A stretch of DNA of 53,614 nucleotides from Lachnospiraceae bacterium (GTDB lineage: Bacteria > Bacillota > Clostridia > Lachnospirales > Lachnospiraceae): contig JAFUGL010000036.1 in assembly GCA_017469405.1 (NCBI GenBank), positions 1 through 53,614 on the forward strand, in the 5' to 3' direction. Position numbers and translations under genes: made by a program. The notes under the pieces are model-generated. The model did not search any database, was not told where the DNA came from, and saw only the letters and a program-made list of their open reading frames with translations. This document shows, piece after piece, positions 43,280-53,012 of the stretch. Numbering within the stretch: position 1 is the first letter of the stretch; every line of letters begins with the position of its first letter.

Positions 43280-43400
43280 GTTTTCAGGATATGAATAGAT
43301 ATAGGTGTTTGACATAGGGCAAGGTACCGTGTCACACTGTATTACTTATGCATAATATAGTTATAAGATTAAGTTTAAAATTTTGACTGAGGAAAATGAT

Positions 43401-44603
43401 ATGGAGGATAAGAGGTTTGTATATATGGATCATGCGGCAACCACAGCGGTTCACCCTGACGTTGCAGAGGTTATGATTCCGTATTTTACCGATAAATTTG
43501 GCAATCCCTCGAGTGTTTACAAATTTGCTTCCGATAACAGGGAAGTAGTCAGCAATGCTAGAAGAACAATTGCTAAGACACTTAATGCCGATTATAGCGA
43601 GATATATTTTACCGCCGGAGGTTCCGAATCGGATAATTGGGCCTTAAAGGGGTATGCACTTTCACATAAGGACAAAGGCGGACATATTATTACAACCAAA
43701 ATTGAACACCATGCCATACTTCATACTGCGGAATTTTTGTCGGATAATGGATTTGAGATAACTTATCTTGGCGTTGATGAAAACGGAATTATAAGATTAG
43801 AGGATTTAAAGAAGGCCATTCGTCCCGATACCATTCTTATATCTGTAATGTTTGCAAACAATGAAATAGGAACGCTTCAGCCTATAAAGGAAATAGGAGA
43901 GATAGCAAGGGCTAATAATATCGCATTTCATACAGATGCGGTTCAGGCATACGGACAGCTTCCTATCGATGTAAATGAGTTAAATATTGATATGCTTTCT
44001 GCCAGCGGTCACAAGCTCAATGGTCCAAAAGGCACAGGCTTTTTGTATGTGAGAAAGGGTATAAAGCTTGACAATCTCATCCATGGCGGACAGCAGGAAC
44101 GCGGAAAAAGAGCAGGCACGGAAAATGTACCGGGTATTGCAGGACTTGGTAAAGCATGTGAGATTGCAAATTCATCATTGGAAGAAAGATTTAATCGTGA
44201 GACTTCTCTAAGAGACTATCTTATAGATAGAATTCTTATGGAAATTCCTTACGTCAGATTGAACGGACACAGAACAAAAAGACTTCCCAATAATGCGAAT
44301 TTTTGTTTCCAGTTTACCGAAGGAGAGTCGATTCTTATCATGCTTGACATGGAGGGGATATGTGCTTCGAGTGGTTCTGCCTGCACATCAGGTTCACTTG
44401 ACCCGTCACATGTGCTTATGGCACTTGGACTACCTAAAGATGTCGCAAAGGGATCGCTTAGATTAACGCTCGGTTATGAAAATACAAAGGAAGATGTAGA
44501 CTATGTCGTTGATAATGTCAAGGCTGTTGTAAATAAGCTAAGAAGCATGTCACCGGCGTACGAAGACTATATAAAGAACAGCAGTTTCGGAGGTTCGACA
44601 TGA
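43401..44603 (+). CDS. iscS: Second cysteine desulfurase, IscS/NifS type (group I)
   Basis: 400 residues. It starts MEDKRFVYMDHAATTAVHPDV. The Schiff-base Lys is in SASGHKLNGPKGTGF, and the catalytic Cys in SSGSACTSGSLDPSHV has the extended loop of group I enzymes. GAGG eight or nine bases before 43401 supports that ATG over the TTG at 43383. It lies ~120 bases after sufU, in a gap that contains TTGACA (43309-43314) but no well-placed -10. Overlaps the next gene by four bases. It could serve tRNA thiolation, NAD or another sulfur pathway; the partner is not in the window. Confidence 0.9.
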   Translation: MEDKRFVYMDHAATTAVHPDVAEVMIPYFTDKFGNPSSVYKFASDNREVVSNARRTIAKTLNADYSEIYFTAGGSESDNWALKGYALSHKDKGGHIITTKIEHHAILHTAEFLSDNGFEITYLGVDENGIIRLEDLKKAIRPDTILISVMFANNEIGTLQPIKEIGEIARANNIAFHTDAVQAYGQLPIDVNELNIDMLSASGHKLNGPKGTGFLYVRKGIKLDNLIHGGQQERGKRAGTENVPGIAGLGKACEIANSSLEERFNRETSLRDYLIDRILMEIPYVRLNGHRTKRLPNNANFCFQFTEGESILIMLDMEGICASSGSACTSGSLDPSHVLMALGLPKDVAKGSLRLTLGYENTKEDVDYVVDNVKAVVNKLRSMSPAYEDYIKNSSFGGST

Positions 44604-45421
44604 TTTTTCCTGATTATCATTTGCATTCATCATTTTCATCTGACTCAAGTGCAGATATGATGGACAATATCAAAAACGCAAAAGAAAATGGATTAAGCTC
44701 AATATGCATAACAGACCACTATGACATAGATTTCCCTGTCAGAGAAGATGAGCCGGAGATGGATTTTCAGTTAGACCATGAGGCTTATTACAAATATATG
44801 AGTGAATTAAGAGATAAGCTTGCTCCGGATTTTGATTTAAGAATAGGCGTTGAGCTCGGCCTTATGCATGAATCAAAGGATAAGTGTCAGTCCTTTGTCG
44901 ATGAGCATCCTGATTATGATTTTTTCATTTCAAGTATTCATGTGGTAGATATGCTTGATCCTTATTATCCGGAATATTTTTCTGATAAGACGGAAAAGGA
45001 AGGGTATCTAAGATATTTTGAAACGATTCTTGAAAATGTAAAAGAATACGACGGATATAACGTGTACGGACATCTTGATTATATATTAAGGTGTGGACCG
45101 AATAAAGCAAAGTATTTTGATATCAGGGATTATTATGATGTATTTTATGAGATACTAAAAACTATTATCGAGCGTGGCAAGGGTATAGAGCTTAATACCG
45201 CGGGCTTATATAAGGGTCTTGGTTTTATACATCCTCATAAGGATATTCTTAAGATATATAAGGAGCTTGGTGGAGAGATAATCACGGTAGGTAGTGATTC
45301 CCATGATGCGAAGCACGTGGGATATGGCTTTGATATAGCAAGAGATATGCTGCTTGACATGGGATTTAAGTATTACTGTACATTTAAAAGACAGGAAGCG
45401 ACATTTAATAAGATAATTTAA
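44600..45421 (+). CDS. hisK: PHP-domain histidinol-phosphatase
   Basis: 273 residues. PHP metal motifs: DYHLHSSFSSDS, CITDHYD, GVELGL, SSIHVVD, GHLDYI and GSDSHDAKHVG. The length and order match the HisJ/HisK family, which releases histidinol from its phosphate. It overlaps the cysteine desulfurase gene by four bases (ATGA), and a terminator follows. No other his gene is nearby, so a related PHP phosphatase role cannot be excluded. Confidence 0.82.
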   Translation: MIFPDYHLHSSFSSDSSADMMDNIKNAKENGLSSICITDHYDIDFPVREDEPEMDFQLDHEAYYKYMSELRDKLAPDFDLRIGVELGLMHESKDKCQSFVDEHPDYDFFISSIHVVDMLDPYYPEYFSDKTEKEGYLRYFETILENVKEYDGYNVYGHLDYILRCGPNKAKYFDIRDYYDVFYEILKTIIERGKGIELNTAGLYKGLGFIHPHKDILKIYKELGGEIITVGSDSHDAKHVGYGFDIARDMLLDMGFKYYCTFKRQEATFNKII

Positions 45422-45433
45422 TATATAAAAATG

Positions 45434-45468
45434 AAAGCTTTGAACATATGTTTGAGGCTTTTATTTTG
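45434..45468 (+). terminator. Terminator of the suf/desulfurase/PHP unit
   Basis: AAGCTTTGAAC / GTTTGAGGCTT forms an 11-bp stem with G-U pairs and an ATAT loop, then TTTATTTTG. Confidence 0.75.
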
Positions 45469-45528
45469 TTAAAAGGATGTTTTAAAAATATTTGTCGTAA
45501 AAAAAAGAACAATTTACCAATTTTACAC

Positions 45529-45577
45529 TTGAATTATATGTAAAAAAAAGGTATTATTAATTTGTGATTTTTCACAA
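45529..45577 (+). promoter_or_regulatory. gapA promoter and initial hairpin
   Basis: TTGAAT (45529-45534), 17 bases, TATTAT (45552-45557). The perfect hairpin TTGTGA-TTTT-TCACAA (45562-45577) lies at the expected start of the mRNA and could stabilise it or be an operator. Confidence 0.65.
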
Positions 45578-45643
45578 GATTATTTACTGCGCGCCTAGCA
45601 GTATTAATAAACATTATTATTCAAAACTTAGGAGGAATAAAAA

Positions 45644-46666
45644 ATGGCAGTAAAAGTAGCAATTAATGGTTTTGGACGTATCGGTCGTCTTGCATTCAGA
45701 CAGATGTTTGATGCTGAAGGTTATGAAGTTGTAGCAATCAACGATTTAACAAAGCCTTCAATGCTTGCACACTTATTAAAGTACGATTCATCACAGGGTA
45801 AGTATCAGTATGCTGATCAGGTTTCAGCTGATGATGAGGCAGGTACAATCACAGTATGTGGCAAGACTTTAAAGATTTATGCTGAGGCAGACGCTAGCAA
45901 GCTTCCTTGGGGTGATCTTGATGTAGACGTAGTACTTGAGTGTACTGGTTTCTATGTATCAAAGGCTAAATCACAGGCTCATATCGATGCAGGTGCTAAG
46001 AAGGTTGTTATTTCAGCTCCGGCTGGTAATGATCTTCCTACAATCGTTTACAGCGTAAACGAGAATACATTAACTAAGGATGATACAATCATCTCTGCAG
46101 CTTCTTGTACAACTAACTGCTTAGCTCCAATGGCTAAGGCACTTAATGATTACGCTCCAATCCAGTCAGGTATCATGTCAACTATCCATGCTTACACTGG
46201 TGACCAGATGGTACTTGATGGACCACACAGAAAGGGCGATTTAAGAAGAGCACGTGCTGCAGCTGTAAATATCGTTCCTAACTCAACTGGTGCTGCAAAG
46301 GCAATCGGTTTAGTTATCCCAGAGTTAAATGGTAAGTTAATCGGTTCTGCACAGAGAGTTCCTGTACCAACCGGTTCAACTACAATCTTAACTGCAGTTG
46401 TTAAGGGTGCTAACGTAACTAAGGAAGGCATCAACGCTGCTATGAAGGCTGCTGCATCAGAGTCATATGGTTACAATGAGGATCAGATCGTATCTTCAGA
46501 CGTAATCGGTATGAGATATGGTTCATTATTTGATGCAACTCAGACTATGGTAGCTCAGATTGCAGATGACCTTTACGAGGTTCAGGTAGTTTCATGGTAT
46601 GATAACGAAAATTCATATACTAGCCAGATGGTTAGAACTATCAAGTACTTCGCAGAGCTTGCATAA
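45644..46666 (+). CDS. gapA: Glyceraldehyde-3-phosphate dehydrogenase
   Basis: 340 residues. [19 protein letters not shown]-binding start, catalytic Cys155 in [22 protein letters not shown], and the C-terminal [13 protein letters not shown]. Glycolytic, converts GAP to 1,3-bisphosphoglycerate. AGGAGG upstream. Codon use is more biased than neighbours, as expected for very high expression. First of the gapA, pgk, tpiA set, with its own terminator. Confidence 0.97.
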   Translation: MAVKVAINGFGRIGRLAFRQMFDAEGYEVVAINDLTKPSMLAHLLKYDSSQGKYQYADQVSADDEAGTITVCGKTLKIYAEADASKLPWGDLDVDVVLECTGFYVSKAKSQAHIDAGAKKVVISAPAGNDLPTIVYSVNENTLTKDDTIISAASCTTNCLAPMAKALNDYAPIQSGIMSTIHAYTGDQMVLDGPHRKGDLRRARAAAVNIVPNSTGAAKAIGLVIPELNGKLIGSAQRVPVPTGSTTILTAVVKGANVTKEGINAAMKAAASESYGYNEDQIVSSDVIGMRYGSLFDATQTMVAQIADDLYEVQVVSWYDNENSYTSQMVRTIKYFAELA

Positions 46667-46694
46667 TTATTGCTATAGAAAAGCTAGGCCTAAG

Positions 46695-46730
46695 AGGTCC
46701 GGTCTATTTGGACCGGACCTTTAATTCTTT
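46695..46730 (+). terminator. Terminator of gapA
   Basis: AGGTCCGGTC / GACCGGACCT perfect 10-bp stem with TATTTG loop, then TTAATTCTTT. It makes gapA partly independent of pgk-tpiA. Confidence 0.85.
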
Positions 46731-46818
46731 ATAAGTGAATTTGAAAGTCAATGATTTTCTATATTAACTTATATGATGATTAAAAAAATAAAATAATACA
46801 TGAGGAGGACAAGTTAAA

Positions 46819-48030
46819 ATGTCATTAAACAAAAAGTCAGTAGATGATATCAATGTAAAGGGACTTCGTGTACTTTGCAGATGCGATTTCAACGTACCAC
46901 TTAAGGAAGGACAGATAACTGACGAGAATCGTCTTGTAGCTGCACTTCCAACTATCAAGAAGTTAATTGCAGATGGAGGAAAGGTTATCCTTTGCTCACA
47001 TCTTGGAAAGGTTAAGACAGAAGAGGACAAGCAGACAAAGACTCTTGCACCTGTTGCAAAGAGACTTTCAGAGCTTCTCGGACAGGAAGTTAAGTTCGCT
47101 GCTGATCCTGAGGTTGTAGGACCAAATGCTAAGGCTGCTGTAGAGGCTATGAAAGACGGAGATGTTATTCTTCTTGAGAATACCCGTTTCAGAGCTGAAG
47201 AAACTAAGAACGGCGAAGCATTTTCAAAGGATCTTGCAAGTATCTGTGATGTATTTGTAAATGATGCATTTGGTACTGCACACAGAGCTCACTGCTCAAA
47301 TGTTGGTGTTGCAAGCCTTGTTGATACAGCAGTTGTTGGTTACTTAATGCAGAAGGAAATCGATTTCCTTGGTAATGCAGTTGAGAATCCTGTAAGACCT
47401 TTCGTAGCTATCCTTGGTGGTGCTAAGGTTGCTGATAAGCTCAATGTTATCTCAAACCTTCTTGAGAAGTGTGATACATTAATCATTGGTGGTGGTATGG
47501 CTTATACATTCCTTAAGGCTAAGGGATATGAAATCGGTAAGTCACTTGTTGACGAGACTAAGATTGATTACTGTAAGGAAATGATGGAGAAGGCAGAGAA
47601 GCTTGGCAAGAAGTTATTACTTCCTGTTGATTCTGTTATGATTGATAACTTCCCTGATCCAATCGATGCTCCTGTTGAGACAGAAGTTTATGATGCAGAT
47701 AAGATGTCAGCTGACAAGGAAGCTTGCGATATCGGACCTAAGACTATCGAGCTTTATTCAGAGGCTGTTAAGACAGCTAAGACAGTTGTTTGGAACGGAC
47801 CTATGGGTGTATTTGAGAACCCAACCCTTGCTGTAGGTACTAAGGCAGTTGCAGCAGCTCTTGCTGAGACTGACGCTACAACAATTATCGGTGGTGGTGA
47901 TTCAGCAGCAGCTGTAAATCAGCTTGGCTTTGGTGATAAGATGAGCCACATTTCAACCGGTGGTGGTGCTTCACTTGAGTTCCTTGAGGGTAAGGAGCTT
48001 CCGGGTGTTGCAGCAGCTAACGACAAATAA
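46819..48030 (+). CDS. pgk: Phosphoglycerate kinase
   Basis: 403 residues. RCDFNVPLK, the SHLGK substrate loop, [32 protein letters not shown] and [11 protein letters not shown] cover both lobes. It transfers phosphate from 1,3-bisphosphoglycerate to ADP. GAGGAGG precedes the ATG. It lies 18 bases before tpiA, an evident two-gene operon, with biased codon use. Confidence 0.97.
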   Translation: MSLNKKSVDDINVKGLRVLCRCDFNVPLKEGQITDENRLVAALPTIKKLIADGGKVILCSHLGKVKTEEDKQTKTLAPVAKRLSELLGQEVKFAADPEVVGPNAKAAVEAMKDGDVILLENTRFRAEETKNGEAFSKDLASICDVFVNDAFGTAHRAHCSNVGVASLVDTAVVGYLMQKEIDFLGNAVENPVRPFVAILGGAKVADKLNVISNLLEKCDTLIIGGGMAYTFLKAKGYEIGKSLVDETKIDYCKEMMEKAEKLGKKLLLPVDSVMIDNFPDPIDAPVETEVYDADKMSADKEACDIGPKTIELYSEAVKTAKTVVWNGPMGVFENPTLAVGTKAVAAALAETDATTIIGGGDSAAAVNQLGFGDKMSHISTGGGASLEFLEGKELPGVAAANDK

Positions 48031-48048
48031 AGAAAGGATAAAGAAGAA

Positions 48049-48795
48049 ATGGCAAGAAAAAAGATTATCGCAGGAAACTGGAAGATGAATATGACTCCAA
48101 GTCAGGCTGTTGCTCTTGTAAAGGAGCTTGAGCCGCTTGTAAAGAATGATGCAGTAGATGTTGTATACTGTGTCCCTGCTGTAGATATTGTACCTGTTGT
48201 TGAGGCTGTTAAGGGTTCAAATGTACAGGTTGGTGCAGAGAATATGTATTTTGAGGATAAGGGTGCTTACACAGGCGAGACTTCAGCAGAGATGCTTGTT
48301 GATGCAGGTGTTAAGTATGTTATCATCGGACACTCCGAAAGACGTGATTACTTCAAGGAGGATGACGAGCTTCTTAACAAGAAGGTTAAGAAGGCATTTG
48401 AGGCAGGTCTTACACCTATCCTTTGCTGCGGCGAGAGCTTAGAGCAAAGAGAAATGGGCGTTACTATGGACTGGATCAGACTTCAGATTAAGTCAGACTT
48501 AAAGGATATCACTGCTGATCAGGTTAAAGAGCTTGTTATCGCTTACGAGCCTATCTGGGCTATCGGAACCGGTAAGACTGCTACAACAGAGCAGGCAGAA
48601 GAAGTATGTAAGGGTATCAGAGATTGCATAGCTGAAATCTATGATGCAGCAACAGCTGATGCAGTTCGTATTCAGTACGGCGGATCTGTTAATGCAGGCA
48701 ATGCTTCAGAGTTATTTGCACAGCCTGATATCGACGGTGGTCTTGTAGGTGGCGCATCACTTAAGGCAGACTTTGGTAATATCGTTAATTACTAA
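48049..48795 (+). CDS. tpiA: Triosephosphate isomerase
   Basis: 248 residues. AGNWKMN with catalytic Lys12, IIGHSERR with the catalytic His, [14 protein letters not shown] with the catalytic Glu and the flexible loop, and YGGSVN near the end. Interconverts DHAP and GAP. AGAAAGGATA-type RBS upstream. Ends at a strong terminator. Confidence 0.97.
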   Translation: MARKKIIAGNWKMNMTPSQAVALVKELEPLVKNDAVDVVYCVPAVDIVPVVEAVKGSNVQVGAENMYFEDKGAYTGETSAEMLVDAGVKYVIIGHSERRDYFKEDDELLNKKVKKAFEAGLTPILCCGESLEQREMGVTMDWIRLQIKSDLKDITADQVKELVIAYEPIWAIGTGKTATTEQAEEVCKGIRDCIAEIYDAATADAVRIQYGGSVNAGNASELFAQPDIDGGLVGGASLKADFGNIVNY

Positions 48796-48827
48796 AAATT
48801 ACATTTTTTATTCCTAAAGAATAGATG

Positions 48828-48856
48828 AGGCGTATGGATTTTTCCATACGCCTTTT
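48828..48856 (+). terminator. Terminator of pgk-tpiA
   Basis: GGCGTATGGA / TCCATACGCC perfect 10-bp stem with a T4 loop and T4 tail. Confidence 0.88.
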
Positions 48857-48895
48857 ATAATTAAATGCTTTATATAATATGTTTATTATATTTGT

Positions 48896-49879
48896 TTAGC
48901 TGACAAAATCAGATAATATCCTGAAAAATTCATCCGGTTTGTCGTAGAAGCAAAGATGAGTTGCCGATGGAATAGTTACCATTTTCTTTTCAGGTGCTTT
49001 TATATCCTCAAAGCATTGTTTAAGAAGTTCAACAGGGCATGCAAAATCTTCATCGCCGTTTACAAATAAAACAGGTACTTCAAATTTTAAATTATCGGTA
49101 AAATCATAATTTATGAGAGTTTTATATGTACCCACCAATAAATTAAAATCAGATTTAAGCATTGCCTTTTTTTCTTTAAATTTAAGGAACGGAGACTTTA
49201 AAAGCTCCTTCACAGGAAACGGACGTGCATTTTTGGCTATATATTTTGAGCCGATAAAAGATAAGCTTTGTATGGACTTCATTAACTCTGCATTCATTTC
49301 GGGCTTTTTTGATATTTGCTTTAGTAATGTATCAATTATCTGCGTATCTGACGAACCGGACTCAGCTTCTTTTTTAAGCCAATCGCAGGAGTATTCAAGA
49401 CCTTTTATATAATTTACATTTTGACCGATACCGATGTAATGCGATACATTTTCGGGATGCTTTTTTGCATATTCGCAGCCGATTACACTTCCCCATGAAA
49501 ATCCGACAAGTATTATCTTTTCAAAGGTGTAAACAGTATGTAAATACTTTATTATTGCATCTATATCATTTATATAATCGGAAAGAGCTCCTGTCTTGGC
49601 AATTTCAGAAACCTTTGATTTGTTGGCAAGAAGTGTTTTACATGTATTCCTCTGGTCCCAGTTGACAACCGTAAATTTCTTTTCCCATTCGTTTTGCATA
49701 ACGTGACAGAGACCTGCCATTGAGCCGCCGGGTCCGCCATGTAAAAACAGCAGGAGAGGAGCTTTTTTATCTGCTCCTCTTATCTGGATATACTGTTTAA
49801 TACCATTGATTTCAGGATATTCATTTAGACATATTCCATTTTCTTTGTAGCAGTTAAGTATTTCGCTTTTTTTACTCAT
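48896..49879 (-). CDS. Alpha/beta hydrolase, proline-iminopeptidase-like
   Basis: 327 residues. HGGPGGSMAG oxyanion motif, nucleophile Ser in GFSWGSVIG, and a late VNGDEDFACP acid region with the catalytic His in SATHLCFYD. This is the S33-like peptidase / hydrolase family. The substrate is unknown. It ends divergently-spaced from the regulator gene: its start is two bases after the regulator's stop on the - strand, so the two form an operon. Confidence 0.82.
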   Translation of the reverse strand: MSKKSEILNCYKENGICLNEYPEINGIKQYIQIRGADKKAPLLLFLHGGPGGSMAGLCHVMQNEWEKKFTVVNWDQRNTCKTLLANKSKVSEIAKTGALSDYINDIDAIIKYLHTVYTFEKIILVGFSWGSVIGCEYAKKHPENVSHYIGIGQNVNYIKGLEYSCDWLKKEAESGSSDTQIIDTLLKQISKKPEMNAELMKSIQSLSFIGSKYIAKNARPFPVKELLKSPFLKFKEKKAMLKSDFNLLVGTYKTLINYDFTDNLKFEVPVLFVNGDEDFACPVELLKQCFEDIKAPEKKMVTIPSATHLCFYDKPDEFFRILSDFVS

Positions 49880-49881
49880 TT

Positions 49882-50397
49882 TTATTTTTCTCCTTTAGGC
49901 ATTGACATAAGATACATATTTCTAAGCTTTGAATCCGTCGTTACTTCTTTGTTTTGATATTTTTCAAGAATCGAAAACATTTCTGCAAGCATGTCGGCAA
50001 AATCATTATCCGAAAGGGAAATAGCATAGTTTAGAACGAAAAGCTTATCTCTTTCAACATCGGCATCGTCGCTTTTGAAATAATTGTCGCAAAGACCAAA
50101 AAGCTGCATAAGTGTAAGCTTCATGATTTCCATACCGTCAGCGTTGTCTTTTGGTGGAGAAAGATATATGTTTTTAATTGCATATACATTTTCAATCTGT
50201 CCGCGAACCTTATGGCTGTCAATTATTTCAATGACATCTGCGTTTAGCATTTTTTCGATTTTTCTGTAGACCGTAGCTCTGGGTACATCCGGTGCTTCCG
50301 AAAGAATATCGGCAATTGTCATTTTGCCTTTTGTTCTTATTAATTGTATAAGCCGGTTAGATGCGGGGTCGGTTAGTATTTTTATAATTTCTTTCAT
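49882..50397 (-). CDS. Winged-HTH transcriptional regulator (ArsR/PadR-like)
   Basis: 171 residues from the ATG at 50397. DPASNRLIQLIRTKGKMTIADIL then PRATVYRKIEKML is a winged HTH. The C-terminal half (residues ~90-171) is helical and would hold the effector or dimer part. Starting at the upstream TTG would add residues overlapping the promoter; GTGAG just before 50397 supports the ATG. It probably controls the hydrolase with which it is cotranscribed. Confidence 0.75.
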   Translation of the reverse strand: MKEIIKILTDPASNRLIQLIRTKGKMTIADILSEAPDVPRATVYRKIEKMLNADVIEIIDSHKVRGQIENVYAIKNIYLSPPKDNADGMEIMKLTLMQLFGLCDNYFKSDDADVERDKLFVLNYAISLSDNDFADMLAEMFSILEKYQNKEVTTDSKLRNMYLMSMPKGEK

Positions 50398-50422
50398 TTT
50401 ACTAATCTCACTTTCTGATATT

Positions 50423-50451
50423 AGTGTAATGTATGTAATCTTTATTGTCAA
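50423..50451 (-). promoter_or_regulatory. Promoter of the regulator-hydrolase operon
   Basis: On the - strand TTGACA (complement of 50446-50451), 17 bases, TACACT (complement of 50423-50428). It overlaps the start of the Mrr remnant on the opposite strand. Confidence 0.75.
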
Positions 50452-50828
50452 GATTTATTTTAAAAATGAATTATCGTATTTTATTGGATGATTGTTGTGA
50501 TACAATAAAAGAGGATAAGATTGGTTTTAATAATATTTATATTCAAGCAAAACAATGGGCTTTAAATCAAACTGTTGGAAGACCGGAAATTCAAAAATTT
50601 GTTGGTGCGCTTACTGGTAAACAAGCTCAAAAGGGATTATTTATTACAACAGCTAAGTATTCTTCTGAAGCTATAGAATACGCAGGAAATTTATTAGGTA
50701 CAAAGGTAGTATTGATTAACGGAGTTGATTTAATGAAGCTAATGATAAATCATAATAGTGGGGTATCAATTGTACATAGTTATGAAGTTAAAAGAATTGA
50801 TAGTGATTTCTTTGAAGATGAATTATAA
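50445..50828 (+). pseudogene. mrr: Truncated Mrr-type restriction endonuclease
   Basis: 127 codons. From about codon 15 the sequence matches the C-terminal Mrr_cat domain: IKEDKIGFNNIYIQAKQW carries the Q-x-K catalytic motif, then VGRPEIQKFVGALTGKQA, KGLFITTAKYS, VVLINGVDLMKLMI. The N-terminal winged-helix DNA-binding domain and the first part of the catalytic domain are missing. The only start is a weak TTG without an RBS. Probably a non-functional remnant joined to the regulator promoter region. Confidence 0.8.
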
Positions 50829-50839
50829 GTAAGGCTTGC

Positions 50840-50945
50840 TTGACTTAAATTATTGCATATGTTATATTATTTACAGTTAAGAATGATAGTATGTGCATAC
50901 AGCACAAACGAACCCCCAGTAGTTGCAGCTACTGGGGGTTCTTCA
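50840..50945 (+). ncRNA. Promoter plus strong hairpin: candidate short RNA
   Basis: TTGACT (50840-50845), 17 bases, TATATT (50863-50868), then about 40 bases and a perfect 13-bp stem GAACCCCCAGTAG / CTACTGGGGGTTC (50910-50941). There is no ORF between. The tail TTCACAATTT is T-poor, so termination is likely but not certain. It could also be only the terminator of the Mrr remnant. Confidence 0.4.
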
Positions 50946-50998
50946 CAATTTACAATTCTTTAATCACTCAATATAAATAGCCAATATTTTAATAGAAT

Positions 50999-51886
50999 CT
51001 ACTTCGGAGCAGCCTTTATAGCCTTCTCTGATATTATATATTCAAAGCTTGTATCAAGGTTTTCAGGAAAGAGAAGATAAAATGTATCGTCTTCATTTTT
51101 AGTGTATTTTCCCATATACTCCATATAAACAAGATTTTTAGCTATATATAAGAAGTTATCAAAATTATCGTTTAGTGATTTGTCTAAATCCTTTAAGTTG
51201 TCCTCTGCATCGACAGGAGTACAGAATTCCTGATTTGCAATCTTAGTCCTTATCTCAAGTATGGATAGAGGATTACCGTTTTCATCAACCCAGTACATAT
51301 TGTTGGTTATATCGAGCATAATCCACTTGTTATAGGTGGAATCCCAAACCTCATTAACCACGTGGCAGTCGCCGTCGTATTTTGAGTTCGGCATAATCCA
51401 TACCTTTCTTGAATATATACCGAGTGCCAGGCACATTTCATTGAGTATCTGGGCCTTGTTACGGCAGTTTATTCCATGCTTTTTATTGTCAAGGCTGTAT
51501 TCAAGCAGGCTTAAGGCGTTCATATCAACGTGATTATCATAATCACTTTTATGCTTTAATCTTGGGGCAAATTCGTTCATAAGATTTTTTGCCTTCTCAA
51601 ATTCACTGCCGTCTTTGGCTATATTAATTAAATCATATTTTTCAAGGAGTTCCTTATATTCTGCGTTGTCAAAATCATAGATTATTTCATAATCATTTCC
51701 TTCTTTAAACTCTAACTGATTATATAAAATGCCGCTCTCCATAATGTATATTTCATTGGGTGACTGCTGGTAGGACATATAAAATAAGCTGTATCCTCCA
51801 AAGAATGCAACATATATTATAAAACCAATGCTTAAAATCAGCAGTAGACCAAGCACTGCAAATAAGATTTTATATATCTTTTTCAT
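50999..51886 (-). CDS. Membrane-anchored transglutaminase-like protein
   Basis: 295 residues. One N-terminal hydrophobic anchor (about residues 7-33), then an extracytoplasmic transglutaminase-like fold with Cys in HGINCRNKAQIL, His in GDCHVVNEVW and Asp in IMLDIT, the Cys-His-Asp triad in order. Likely a protease or cross-linking enzyme at the cell surface. Its start lies about 180 bases from the divergent membrane gene at 52070. No partner is visible. Confidence 0.8.
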   Translation of the reverse strand: MKKIYKILFAVLGLLLILSIGFIIYVAFFGGYSLFYMSYQQSPNEIYIMESGILYNQLEFKEGNDYEIIYDFDNAEYKELLEKYDLINIAKDGSEFEKAKNLMNEFAPRLKHKSDYDNHVDMNALSLLEYSLDNKKHGINCRNKAQILNEMCLALGIYSRKVWIMPNSKYDGDCHVVNEVWDSTYNKWIMLDITNNMYWVDENGNPLSILEIRTKIANQEFCTPVDAEDNLKDLDKSLNDNFDNFLYIAKNLVYMEYMGKYTKNEDDTFYLLFPENLDTSFEYIISEKAIKAAPK

Positions 51887-52026
51887 TTTAATTTTATCCT
51901 TAAAAAGTATTCAAAATGGAAATATGCTTTTAATATTCTAAAAAAATTAAAAACTAATGAAATTATAACATTTCGATATGATTTATTCATCTGTTTTTTT
52001 ATTAATTGTAAAAATTATATAGAGTA

Positions 52027-52035
52027 TGCTATACT
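52027..52035 (+). promoter_or_regulatory. Extended -10 of the next gene
   Basis: TGCTATACT: TG-n extended -10 with hexamer 52030-52035, 35 bases before the ATG at 52070. The -35 is poor. Confidence 0.55.
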
Positions 52036-52069
52036 AAAACATATTTAATGATTGAAAGTGAGTATATAA

Positions 52070-52996
52070 ATGGTTTGGCAGTATAATGAAGCACTTAAGG
52101 ACAAACAGCCGGCTTATATAGCTATGCGTATTATAAGAATATTATGTTTTATAGGCTGGGTGTCTATCATATATTATTTTCTTAATGTTGATATATTTGC
52201 ATCTGAAACAATAGCAGTTATTTTGGTTGCTTTGATTATTGTATGGGCCGCTTTATTTATTATAAATATGGTTAATAATAAAAACATATGGTATGCAGCA
52301 ACTGCATTTTCATATAACTATAACAATAATTGTATATATAATTATGACATTAACAGCGATGCATTTCTTAATTTCACTAATCTTATGAATTATAAAATTT
52401 ATAATCATTATTCAACAGGTGGTGTGGCACTGTTTTTTGTGCTTTCAGATAAGCTAAAGCTGAAGAAACTTCTTCGAACTGTCAGATATAATAATATAAT
52501 TGGAAGAATTGTTGAAAGCGGAACGGAAGACCATGTCGCAATAAGAACTTACAGAGTCACCGGTATAAAAAAATATGACAGATATTTTCAGGTTTTCTTT
52601 ACCTATGTATCAAATGGTAAAGAAATTGAAAAAATGGAGACGGTTTATGATATCATAAATAATTACGATGAACTGCTTTGTCTTTTTGAACAGAGAATGT
52701 CTGTAACTCAAAATGTATGTGCACGATGTGGAACGATTATGCAAAACGGCATATGCCCAAATTGTTGGAATAATGTAAAAGCACCGGATAGCAGACCAAC
52801 AGGAAGAAAATATAATATAGGTATGGCGGTGATGGCTGCGGTTACAATATTAAGCTGTGTCATATGGTATATTTTATATATAAACATGATTTTACCGTCA
52901 TTTGTAAATGGAATTTTATTCTTTTTGATTATGTATGAAATAATGGCATTTTTTATAATACTAAAAAAGAAGAAGGATGCCAATATCAGAAAATGA
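52070..52996 (+). CDS. Membrane protein with zinc ribbon, unknown function
   Basis: 308 residues. Two hydrophobic segments near 20-40 and 45-68, a soluble central domain (~75-215) rich in Tyr/Asn, a four-Cys zinc ribbon (CARCGTIMQNGICPNC) near residue 222, and two more membrane segments before a Lys-rich C-terminus. Membrane-linked zinc-ribbon proteins are common in Firmicutes with unknown roles. The next gene starts 16 bases later, probably an operon. Confidence 0.65.
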   Translation: MVWQYNEALKDKQPAYIAMRIIRILCFIGWVSIIYYFLNVDIFASETIAVILVALIIVWAALFIINMVNNKNIWYAATAFSYNYNNNCIYNYDINSDAFLNFTNLMNYKIYNHYSTGGVALFFVLSDKLKLKKLLRTVRYNNIIGRIVESGTEDHVAIRTYRVTGIKKYDRYFQVFFTYVSNGKEIEKMETVYDIINNYDELLCLFEQRMSVTQNVCARCGTIMQNGICPNCWNNVKAPDSRPTGRKYNIGMAVMAAVTILSCVIWYILYINMILPSFVNGILFFLIMYEIMAFFIILKKKKDANIRK

Positions 52997-53012
52997 GATG
53001 TCAGGAGTAGAT

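Noticed and set aside
43305-43337. Operator-like inverted repeat before the second cysteine desulfurase
   Set aside because: Only TGACA/TGTCA pair cleanly, and no -10 is at a fitting distance from TTGACA; too weak to call.
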